A model generated the notes under the pieces. The model did no database searches and was not told the origin of the DNA. It saw nothing but the letters and a program-made list of their open reading frames with translations. 64,000 bases of DNA from Paenalcaligenes sp021793095. Lineage in GTDB: Bacteria; Pseudomonadota; Gammaproteobacteria; Burkholderiales; Burkholderiaceae_B. The DNA is taken from NCBI GenBank assembly GCA_027317645.1, contig DAHVQS010000004.1, forward strand, positions 25,477 to 89,476, given 5' to 3'. The position numbers and the translations under genes are program-made. Positions 32,315 to 40,138 of the stretch are shown here, one piece after another (within the stretch, counting starts at the first letter, position 1; every line of letters begins with the position of its first letter).

Positions 32315-33538
32315 ATGCCTCGTAGCCGCTTTTTTTCACGGCGCCTTTTGCAGGTTTTTCTATTTAGCACCGTGTTGGTGGTTGCTGCTTGCGGCAAGCA
32401 AGAAGAACAATCGGCTCAGTCTGATATGAAAGTCCCCGTCCAGGTGGTACAGGTTAATCCCGAGCCAACCCCTTTGTATATTGATTTACCTGGTCGTGCT
32501 GACGCTATCAAGGATGCTCAAGTGCGGGCTCGAGTGACAGGCATTGTGACCGGTATTCATTTTGAGCAGGGCAGTGATGTCGAAGAAGGGCAGTTATTAT
32601 TTACCATAGATCCCGCGCCTTATGAGGCCGCACGTAATCAGGCAAAAGCGCGTTTGCAGCAGGCCGAGGCCACTGCGCAATCGGCGGCATCCCTTGCAAA
32701 CCGCTATCAACGGTTGATCAAAGAGCGTGCAATCAGTCAACAAGACTACGATACCGCCATGGCGCAACATCACCAAGCACAGGCTGAGGTAGCGGGTGCC
32801 AAGGCAGCACTAGAATCAGCAGAAATAGATTTGGGTTATACCGAGGTCACCGCACCCATTAGCGGGCGTATCGGCAAGGCCGAGGTGACCGAGGGTGCTT
32901 TGGTGAGTGCGACCGAGGCTTCCCATCTCGCCACCATACAGCAGATTGATGAGCTCTACATAGATATTCGCCGACCTGCTGAGGAATTCATTGCCTTGCG
33001 CAAGGCCATTGCCAGCGGTTTGATCAAATCTAATAGTGAAGGCGAGGCACAAGTGACGGCGCTGCTGGGCGACCGTTCAGAGTACCCTGAAAAAGGGCGT
33101 TTGCTTTTCTCTGGCGTTTCGGTTGATCCCACGACGGGCCAACTCGCGATGCGCGCCATCTTTCCTAATCCAGATCTTAATTTATTGCCTGGGATGTTCG
33201 TCCGTGTTCGTGTAGAACAAGGCATTAAAGAGGATGCTTTGGCAGTTCCCGTCCAAGCCATTCAGTATGGTGCTGGCGGCTCGACAACGGTTTATATCGT
33301 TGATGAAGACGATAAAGCACAGATAGTCCCTGTCAAGGTGGGACAACAAATTAAAGGACTCGTGGTGGTAGAAGAGGGATTGGATCCAGAGGCGACTGTC
33401 GTGGTTGCTGGGTTCCAAAAGATTCAGCCTGGTGCCCCGGTGCAGCCGATGCCGTGGGAGGATGATGATCCTGAGTCCGCCGCTGAAATAGAGGGTTCTG
33501 AGGCACCCGAATCCCAACCTGAAACCGAAAACGAATAG
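32315..33538 (+). CDS. RND efflux periplasmic adaptor (AcrA/MexA type)
   Basis: Membrane-fusion protein of a tripartite multidrug efflux pump. The N-terminal lipoprotein signal ends in VVAAC (C26), anchoring it in the inner membrane. The lipoyl halves, around RVTGIVTGIHFEQGSDVEEGQ and ITAPISGRIGKA-like TEVTAPISGRIGKAEV, flank an alpha-helical hairpin (about residues 95-165, rich in Ala/Gln/Glu), followed by the beta-barrel and membrane-proximal domains. The length is 407 residues, with an acidic Glu-rich tail. AAGGAG precedes the ATG. The pump gene follows after 44 bases and the outer-membrane channel gene after that. No tetR-type repressor lies next to it. Confidence 0.93.
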   Translation: MPRSRFFSRRLLQVFLFSTVLVVAACGKQEEQSAQSDMKVPVQVVQVNPEPTPLYIDLPGRADAIKDAQVRARVTGIVTGIHFEQGSDVEEGQLLFTIDPAPYEAARNQAKARLQQAEATAQSAASLANRYQRLIKERAISQQDYDTAMAQHHQAQAEVAGAKAALESAEIDLGYTEVTAPISGRIGKAEVTEGALVSATEASHLATIQQIDELYIDIRRPAEEFIALRKAIASGLIKSNSEGEAQVTALLGDRSEYPEKGRLLFSGVSVDPTTGQLAMRAIFPNPDLNLLPGMFVRVRVEQGIKEDALAVPVQAIQYGAGGSTTVYIVDEDDKAQIVPVKVGQQIKGLVVVEEGLDPEATVVVAGFQKIQPGAPVQPMPWEDDDPESAAEIEGSEAPESQPETENE

Positions 33539-33582
33539 TTTCCCTGACAGCGTCTGTCTTCTGCAGCTAATGAGTTTGACCT

Positions 33583-36500
33583 ATGCCACATTTTTTTATT
33601 GATCGCCCAATTTTCGCTTGGGTGGTTGCCCTGAGTATCGCGCTCTTTGGTTTGCTTGCACTGTCAACCATGCCGGTGTCGCAATATCCCGAGGTTGCGC
33701 CTCCTGCGATCCAGATTACAGCGACGTATCCGGGTGCCTCTGCAGAGGATTCCTCGAGCTCGGTGGCCAGTATTATTGAGAATGAGCTCAATGGTGCCAA
33801 AGGCTTGCTGTATTATGAATCTGTCAGTGACTCCTATGGGCAGAGCCAAATCACAGCCACCTTTGAGCCTGGCACAGACCCCGATTTAGCCCAAGTGGAC
33901 GTCCAGAATAGAATTTCCAATGTGACGTCCAACTTACCTGCAGCGGTGATGGAGCAAGGGCTCAAGGTCGAACAAAGTACCGCCAGTTTTTTAATGGTCG
34001 TGGCCCTATCTTCCGAAGACGGGCGCATGGACCAAGTTGATTTGGCTGACTATATCAAGCGTAATGTTCAAAACGCTGTCTCACGTGTGCCCGGCGTAGG
34101 GCAGTTTCAGCTGTTTGCTTCCTCACGCGCGATGCGTATCTGGGTAGACCCAGAAAAACTGGTGAGCTATGACATCAGCATGAGCGAAGTAAATCAAGCA
34201 ATTAGTGAACAAAATATCCTGATCTCAGCAGGTATCTTGGGCTCACCGCCTAACCCCGAGAGTCAGCTTGTTGCGGCACCCATTGTTGCCAATGGCCAAC
34301 TCAAGGATGCCGATGAGTTTGGGGATATTGTTTTACGTGCCTATCCCGATGGTTCAAGCGTGCGCATCAAAGATGTGGCCCGCGTTGAGGTCGGCGCGGA
34401 TAACTACCAATTTGGGGCTCGACTCAATGGTCAGCCCACCGCAGCTTTTGCTATTTCTCTTGCCCCTGAGGCCAATGCACTGAGTACGGCCAAAGGGGTT
34501 GAGGAAATGATGGATGAGCTCGCCGAGTTTTTCCCCGAGGGGGTGAGCTACTCTATTCCCTATGACACCACTCCTTATGTAGAGACGTCTATCGAGCAGG
34601 TTGTCCACACTTTGCTTGAGGCGATGGTGTTGGTGTTTATTGTCATGTATGTGTTCTTGCAGAACATTCGGTACACGATTATTCCGGCATTAGTGGTGCC
34701 CGTGGCTATTTTGGGCTCCATGCTGGTGATGAATACCTTGGGTTTTTCTGTCAACGTGTTGACCATGTTTGCGATGGTCTTAGCCATTGGGATTCTGGTT
34801 GACGATGCCATTGTGGTGGTTGAAAACGTTGAAAGGATTATGTCCGAAGAGGGGCTGCCCCCCAAAGAGGCCACCATCAAGGCAATGCCCCAAATTAGTG
34901 GTGCCATTATTGGTATTACCCTGATTTTGACCGTGGTCTTCATGCCTTTGGCCTTTATGGATGGCTCGGTAGGGGTGATCTATAGACAGTTTGCGGTGGC
35001 GATGGCCAGCTCCATCTTCTTTTCCGGTTTTCTTGCTCTGAGTTTTACGCCCGCACTGTGTGCAACGATGCTCAAACCGATTCCAAAAGAGATCCAAGGT
35101 CGTGAGAGGCGTGGTTTCTTTGGTGCTTTTAATCGTGCCTTTAACGGTATTTCCAATCGCTACGAGCGGTTTGTAGGGCGCAGCTTTAAGCACCTGGGCA
35201 AAGGCATGCTGGTTTATGTACTCCTAGTGGTGCTCTTGGCCTGGGGCTATGTCCGTCTTCCTACCTCATTCTTACCCTCTGAGGACCAAGGTTTTGTGAT
35301 TGCCAATATGGAGCTGCCCAGTGGGTCAACGGCCAATCGCACCATGGATACGATTCAGGATGTGGAAAACTATTTCCTGAACCAGCCCCAGGTTGACAAT
35401 ATGGTGGCGGTGCGCGGCTTTAGTTTTAACGGGAATGGCTTGAACGCGGGCTTGGCGTTTATCACCCTCAAGGATTTTAGTGAACGTCGTGGGCCGGGCG
35501 ACTCCGCTCAAGCGATCGCTGATAAAGCAATGGGTCAGCTACTGTATGGCATCCCTGATGCCATGGTCTTTACCATTGTTCCGCCGGCCATTATGGAGTT
35601 AGGGAACGCCCAGGGTTTTGATATGCGGCTTGAGGACCGCGGTGGGCTGGGCCATGATGCCCTGATGGAAGGTGCCCAGCAGCTGATGCAAATGGCCGCA
35701 GAAAGCCCTGTTTTGACACAGACGCGAATCACCGGTTTAGCACCAGGGCAGCAATGGAATATTACTATTGATCGCGAAAAAGCGGCGGCACAAGGAGTGT
35801 CTTTTAATGAGGCAGCTCAATTACTTTCTACTGCTTTAGGTTCGGCCTATATAGGGAAGTACACCAATGAAGGCTGGGTGGAAAACGTCTGGGTACAAGC
35901 TGACGAAGATTTCCGTATGGATATAGACCAGGTCATGCAGCTTAACGTCAAAAACAATCAGGGCGAGATGGTCCCTCTGAGTACGTTTGTGACGGCTAAG
36001 CCCGATTTAGCGCCTGTTCAAATTGTCCGCTATAACAGCTACGAATCGGTGCGCTTTAATGGTGAAGCCGCCCCTGGGTATACCAGTGGTGAAGCGATGG
36101 CCGAAATGGAGCGCTTGGTGGGTGAGTTACCCGCAGGTTTTGGTTATGAATGGACGGGCTTGTCCTATCAAGAGCAAGCGGCATCTGGCCAAACGGTCAT
36201 TTTGATGGCCTTGTCCGTGTTAGTTGTCTTTATGGTGTTGTCTGCACTGTATGAGAGCTGGGCCATCCCACTTTCCGTGCTGCTAGCGGTGCCACTAGGA
36301 ATGCTCGGTGTGGTGGGGATGGTCACCCTTAAAGGAATGGCGAATGACGTGTACTTCCAAGTAGGGATGATTACCGTGATTGGTCTGGCGGCTAAAAACG
36401 CGATATTGATTGTTGAGTTTGCCAAAGATGCTTATGCGCGCACTGATGAGTTGATCGAGTCCACAGCGCATGCGGCACGATTGCGGTTCAGACCTATTGT

Positions 36501-36795
36501 CATGACCTCATTTGCATTCATTTTAGGGGTTACGCCGCTGGCGTTATCGAGCGGCGCGGGTTCGGCTAGCCAAAACGCTGTTGGTTTTGGTGTACTGGGC
36601 GGGATGCTCGCCGCCACCCCCTTGGCAGTAATTTTTGTCCCCATTTTCTTTGTGGTCGTCATGCGCATCTTTAAAACCAAACCTCGGTTGTTAGGTGCCG
36701 AAGGTCGGGCATTCAAAGAAGAGCAGGCGCGTCAACGTGCATTAGAAAATCAGGGGAAATCAGATGCAGATAGTGATCACCAGGAGAATTCATAA
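33583..36795 (+). CDS. RND multidrug efflux pump, inner-membrane transporter (AcrB/MexB type)
   Basis: Proton-driven exporter of the hydrophobe/amphiphile efflux-1 family, 1070 residues, twelve membrane helices and two large periplasmic loops. The start MPHFFIDRPIFAWVVALSIA and the helix-4 residues in AMVLAIGILVDDAIVVVENV (the paired Asp of the proton relay) are diagnostic; the paired lysine lies in IGLAAKNAILIVEFAKD. Periplasmic hallmarks include ATYPGASAEDSSSSVASIIE, and the second-half motif GYEWTGLSYQEQ. The stop overlaps the channel gene start in TAATG. Substrate range is not readable; typical relatives export dyes, detergents and antibiotics. Confidence 0.96.
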   Translation: MPHFFIDRPIFAWVVALSIALFGLLALSTMPVSQYPEVAPPAIQITATYPGASAEDSSSSVASIIENELNGAKGLLYYESVSDSYGQSQITATFEPGTDPDLAQVDVQNRISNVTSNLPAAVMEQGLKVEQSTASFLMVVALSSEDGRMDQVDLADYIKRNVQNAVSRVPGVGQFQLFASSRAMRIWVDPEKLVSYDISMSEVNQAISEQNILISAGILGSPPNPESQLVAAPIVANGQLKDADEFGDIVLRAYPDGSSVRIKDVARVEVGADNYQFGARLNGQPTAAFAISLAPEANALSTAKGVEEMMDELAEFFPEGVSYSIPYDTTPYVETSIEQVVHTLLEAMVLVFIVMYVFLQNIRYTIIPALVVPVAILGSMLVMNTLGFSVNVLTMFAMVLAIGILVDDAIVVVENVERIMSEEGLPPKEATIKAMPQISGAIIGITLILTVVFMPLAFMDGSVGVIYRQFAVAMASSIFFSGFLALSFTPALCATMLKPIPKEIQGRERRGFFGAFNRAFNGISNRYERFVGRSFKHLGKGMLVYVLLVVLLAWGYVRLPTSFLPSEDQGFVIANMELPSGSTANRTMDTIQDVENYFLNQPQVDNMVAVRGFSFNGNGLNAGLAFITLKDFSERRGPGDSAQAIADKAMGQLLYGIPDAMVFTIVPPAIMELGNAQGFDMRLEDRGGLGHDALMEGAQQLMQMAAESPVLTQTRITGLAPGQQWNITIDREKAAAQGVSFNEAAQLLSTALGSAYIGKYTNEGWVENVWVQADEDFRMDIDQVMQLNVKNNQGEMVPLSTFVTAKPDLAPVQIVRYNSYESVRFNGEAAPGYTSGEAMAEMERLVGELPAGFGYEWTGLSYQEQAASGQTVILMALSVLVVFMVLSALYESWAIPLSVLLAVPLGMLGVVGMVTLKGMANDVYFQVGMITVIGLAAKNAILIVEFAKDAYARTDELIESTAHAARLRFRPIVMTSFAFILGVTPLALSSGAGSASQNAVGFGVLGGMLAATPLAVIFVPIFFVVVMRIFKTKPRLLGAEGRAFKEEQARQRALENQGKSDADSDHQENS

Positions 36796-38288
36796 TGGGT
36801 GCCCCATTTAGTTTAAAGCTTTCTACCTTAGGTGCTGCACTCGTGTTGGCTGGGTGCTCTTTGGCACCTACCTATGAGCAGCCAGAAGCGCCAATACCTG
36901 GTGAGTATCCGCAGGTGGGCGCGAGCGAGACAGAGCTGGCTCAAGCAGATTCCGAGTTTAATGAGCTGGATTGGGATCAGTTTTTTAACGATCCCCAGCT
37001 CAAAGAGCTCATCGATGTTGCTTTAGAAAATAACCGGGATGTGCGCATTGCATTGGATCGTGTGCTCGAGGCTCAGGCTCAATTCGGTATCGCGCGTAGT
37101 GATCAATTCCCCGCCTTTGGTATTGGTGGCAGCGGAGAAGTGACGCGCATGCCGTCTGAGATGCGTATTGCAGGCCCAGAGTCACCCGCAATTAGCCGTA
37201 CTTTCCAAGCCGGCGTCGGCATGACTGCTTTTGAGCTTGATTTCTTTGGGCGTCTAAAAAACCTGAGTGAATCTGCTTTTCAACAGTTCTTGGCGACGGC
37301 AGAATCACAGCGGACTGTACAAATCAATGTCATCGCAGCGGTTGCCGAAAGCTATTTGCGTTGGCGCGCGGCCCAAACCATGTTACAGCTCACAGAGCAA
37401 ACAGAGAAAAGCCGACGCGAAACACTTAATTTAGTGACGCATTTATACGAGGTGGGCACTGCTTCTGCCCTCGATTTAGAGCAGGCGCGTTTGCAGCTGG
37501 ATACGGTACGGGCTGATTTGAAAGAAATGCAGCGCCAATTATCGCTCGCTAAAAATGCGCTCGAACTCGTGTTAGGGACCTCAATGCCTGATGATTTGCC
37601 CGAGAGTATTGAGTTTTCCCAAGACCAAATTATTTCATCTATTCCCGTCGGCTTGCCTTCCTCTTTATTGGTAAGGCGTCCAGATATTCGCGCTGCTGAG
37701 CACCAGTTAAAGGCAGCTTACGCCAATGTAGGGGCCGCCCGTGCTGCATTTTTCCCGCAAATATCGTTGACTGGTTTGTTTGGTTTAGCCAGCCCATCCT
37801 TTAGCCGTTTATTCCGCTCTGGGAATGATTTTTGGCAATACTCACCACAAATTACCATGCCTTTATTTTCTGGCGGGGTAGAGGGGGCTTATGACTTGGC
37901 AAAAGCCCGTCAGAACATCGCGGTTTCTGAGTATGAAAAAACCATCCAGACAGCCTTTAAAGAAGTGGCCGATGCGCTCGCGGGTGAGGCTACTTATCAA
38001 GAGCAATTAGACGCCATGCGTGCGATGGAGCGCTCTGCTGCTGAAAGTTTACGCTTGGCTAACTTGCGCTATGAGACGGGTATTGACAGCTTTTTACAGG
38101 TGCAGACGGCAGAGGTCAACCTCTATGGCACGCAACTGCAATTTGTACAAATAGGTCTCGAGTCCCTACTCAATCGACTCAATTTGTATAAAGCGTTAGG
38201 GGGTGGTTGGAATTTCGATCAAGACACCTTAGAGGCATTAGAGGCGCAGCATCGAGAGTCGCAAGATGCTCAACCGTCCCAGATTTAA
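36795..38288 (+). CDS. RND efflux outer-membrane channel lipoprotein (OprM type)
   Basis: TolC/OprM-family channel completing the pump. The lipoprotein signal ends in LAGC (C21), then SLAPTYEQPEAPIPGEYP, as in OprM. The two structural repeats are visible: the first helical barrel around residues 70-270 with VAESYLRWRAAQTMLQL and LYEVGTASALDLEQARLQLD, the second after LVRRPDIRAAEHQLKAAYAN with NLRYETGIDSFLQVQTAEVN. The length is 497 residues. It is translationally coupled to the transporter gene. A short gap leads to pdxJ. Confidence 0.94.
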   Translation: MGAPFSLKLSTLGAALVLAGCSLAPTYEQPEAPIPGEYPQVGASETELAQADSEFNELDWDQFFNDPQLKELIDVALENNRDVRIALDRVLEAQAQFGIARSDQFPAFGIGGSGEVTRMPSEMRIAGPESPAISRTFQAGVGMTAFELDFFGRLKNLSESAFQQFLATAESQRTVQINVIAAVAESYLRWRAAQTMLQLTEQTEKSRRETLNLVTHLYEVGTASALDLEQARLQLDTVRADLKEMQRQLSLAKNALELVLGTSMPDDLPESIEFSQDQIISSIPVGLPSSLLVRRPDIRAAEHQLKAAYANVGAARAAFFPQISLTGLFGLASPSFSRLFRSGNDFWQYSPQITMPLFSGGVEGAYDLAKARQNIAVSEYEKTIQTAFKEVADALAGEATYQEQLDAMRAMERSAAESLRLANLRYETGIDSFLQVQTAEVNLYGTQLQFVQIGLESLLNRLNLYKALGGGWNFDQDTLEALEAQHRESQDAQPSQI

Positions 38289-38344
38289 ATGGGCATGATA
38301 AAGTAGTTACAGTTAATACTTAAAAACTCTACTTGAGGTAAGTA

Positions 38345-39076
38345 ATGATTGAATTAGGTGTCAATATTGACCACGTTGCCACATTGAGACAGCAACGGCT
38401 GACCACTTATCCTGACCCGCTCAGAGCTGCGCAGCTGGCTGAGGAGGCAGGTGCCGACTTGATTACTTTACATTTGCGAGAGGATCGTCGTCATATCCAG
38501 GATGCTGATGTTTATGCGTTGCGCAGGCAAATACGTACTCGGATGAATCTTGAGTGCGCCATCACCCCAGAAATGCTCAATATCTCTTGTCAGGTATTAC
38601 CGGATGATGTGTGCTTGGTTCCTGAGAAACGCAATGAGTTGACCACTGAGGGTGGTTTGGACGTTTTAAAGCACTTCGATCAGGTCAAGGCGGCGGTGGC
38701 CCAACTACAAGATGCTGGCATACGGGTCTCTATTTTCATTGACCCCGTGGTGGAGCAAATCGAGGCGGCCAAGAGGGCAGGGGCCACGGTCATCGAATTA
38801 CACACTGGGACCTATGCCGATGCCACCGATCCGACGGTACAAGAACAAGAGCTTGAGCGTATCCGCATAGGGACTGCTGCCGGAGTGGCTGCCGGATTGC
38901 GCGTAAATGCTGGACATGGTTTGCACTATCAAAATGTACAGCCTGTGGCTGCGATAGAAGGGATAGACGAGTTAAATATCGGGCACGCCATCGTGTCTCA
39001 GTCTATATTTGATGGCTGGACCAAGGCCATTCGCGATATGAAAGCGTTAATGCGTTTAGCGCGTGGTTCATTTTAA
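38345..39076 (+). CDS. pdxJ: Pyridoxine 5'-phosphate synthase
   Basis: Joins 1-deoxyxylulose-5-phosphate and 3-amino-2-oxopropyl phosphate to form pyridoxine phosphate, the last ring-forming step of vitamin B6 synthesis. The start MIELGVNIDHVATLRQQR is typical, with the catalytic histidine and glutamate in AGADLITLHLREDRRHI and MNLECAITPEML, and the phosphate-binding GLRVNAGHGLHYQNV and ELNIGHAIVSQSI. The length is 243 residues. GAGG precedes the ATG. It lies 56 bases after the efflux operon and 15 bases before the nitroreductase gene; elsewhere it often follows recO and acpS lies after it, but neither is here. Confidence 0.96.
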   Translation: MIELGVNIDHVATLRQQRLTTYPDPLRAAQLAEEAGADLITLHLREDRRHIQDADVYALRRQIRTRMNLECAITPEMLNISCQVLPDDVCLVPEKRNELTTEGGLDVLKHFDQVKAAVAQLQDAGIRVSIFIDPVVEQIEAAKRAGATVIELHTGTYADATDPTVQEQELERIRIGTAAGVAAGLRVNAGHGLHYQNVQPVAAIEGIDELNIGHAIVSQSIFDGWTKAIRDMKALMRLARGSF

Positions 39077-39091
39077 TTCATTGAGAGGCTT

Positions 39092-39667
39092 ATGAATCCC
39101 GTAATTGAAAGTTTACAAGCGCGTAATTCAGTGAAATTAGTCAAAGCGCCAGGTCCGAGTGAACAAGAGTTTACCCAGATCATGCAAACCGCCATGCGTG
39201 CTCCTGATCACGGTCGATTGCGTCCGTGGCGTTTTAAGCGCATACTGCCCGAGCAGGTTGATCAGTTGATGGATTTGGCCATTAAGGCAATGGCTGATGA
39301 AGGCAACCCATATACTGATGCAAAAATTGCTACCACACGACGTTGGTTAGATCAGGCACCTGTGATCATGGCTGTTGCTTGTTATATTGATCACAGTAAT
39401 GAGCGCATTCCTCACCAAGAGAGGGTGTTAGCGACGGGTGCCGCAGTGATGAATATCCTGAATGCCAGCAATGCACTGGGCTACGCTGCGTACTGGAGCA
39501 CCGGTTTGGGCACCTACACACAAGCGGTTCCCGAGGCATTAGGCTTTGACGATTTAGAATACCAATTTATGGGTTTCGTCACCATTGGTACCCCGATAGC
39601 CGAGGTGCGCCCCAAAGAGCGCCCTGACTATACAGAGTTTTATAGCGAATGGTCCCCTGAGACCTAA
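39092..39667 (+). CDS. Nitroreductase family protein, YdjA type
   Basis: Small FMN-dependent oxidoreductase of the nitroreductase fold, 191 residues, resembling E. coli YdjA. The N-terminal QARNSVKLVKAPGPSE and the FMN-binding MRAPDHGRLRPWRFKRI are typical, as is the late GLGTYTQAVPEALGFDD and FVTIGTP. Natural substrates are unknown for this branch. It follows pdxJ by 15 bases, so they probably share a transcript; a strong bidirectional hairpin follows its stop. Confidence 0.9.
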   Translation: MNPVIESLQARNSVKLVKAPGPSEQEFTQIMQTAMRAPDHGRLRPWRFKRILPEQVDQLMDLAIKAMADEGNPYTDAKIATTRRWLDQAPVIMAVACYIDHSNERIPHQERVLATGAAVMNILNASNALGYAAYWSTGLGTYTQAVPEALGFDDLEYQFMGFVTIGTPIAEVRPKERPDYTEFYSEWSPET

Positions 39668-39694
39668 TTAAAACGACGGCATATCAGTCTGAAT

Positions 39695-39739
39695 AAACGC
39701 AGCAGGAGATTAATTATCACCTGCTGCGTTTGTGTTTTC
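39695..39739. terminator. Terminator hairpin at the nitroreductase/cueR junction
   Basis: Perfect 12-bp arms AAACGCAGCAGG (39695-39706) and CCTGCTGCGTTT (39720-39731) with a 13-base loop, followed by GTGTTTTC on the plus strand. The right arm lies inside the final codons of the convergent cueR. Confidence 0.7.
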
Positions 39740-40138
39740 TAGGCCTTGTAAAATAGGGCAATCAGGGCGATCGTCACCTTGGCAGCGTTCGCTGAGTTCT
39801 TTGAGCGTAGCAGCCATGGCCAGCAGTGTGCTTGCTCTTTCCTCGAGAGATTCGATATGTTTGAGTGCCAGGGCTTTTACCTCAGCACTGCTGCGCGCTT
39901 TATTATGCCAGAGCTGCAGAAGCTCTTGGAGTTGGGCCAAGGAAAATCCCAGCTTTCGTGCCTGTCGGATAAAATAAAGCGTCTGTAGATCGTTGTGATT
40001 AAATAGCCGATAGCCGCTTTCCGAGCGCGTCACGGCCCCTAATAGGCCATGGCGCTCGTAGTCGCGTATCATTTTGGCTGTCAAGCCCGTTTTTTTGGCT
40101 ATTTGGCCAATAGTATAGGTAGTATTTTTGTGGTTCAT
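39710..40138 (-). CDS. cueR: MerR-family copper-responsive regulator CueR
   Basis: Copper(I)-sensing transcription activator. The MerR winged helix is at the N terminus (TIGQIAKKTGLTAKMIRDYE), followed by the dimer helix. The metal-binding loop is C119 and C127 in ERCQGDDRPDCPI, the CueR spacing and context. The length is 142 residues. Its ATG overlaps the copA stop by four bases, so regulator and pump are made together. Its expected target is the copA promoter at 42438-42468, which has a 19-bp spacer and a dyad, and perhaps the divergent copZ promoter. Confidence 0.93.
   Translation of the reverse strand: MNHKNTTYTIGQIAKKTGLTAKMIRDYERHGLLGAVTRSESGYRLFNHNDLQTLYFIRQARKLGFSLAQLQELLQLWHNKARSSAEVKALALKHIESLEERASTLLAMAATLKELSERCQGDDRPDCPILQGLENTNAAGDN

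Noticed and set aside
34575..34943. Antisense frames within the RND transporter gene
   Set aside because: They lie opposite strongly conserved membrane helices and have compositions typical of reverse-strand hydrophobic codons.
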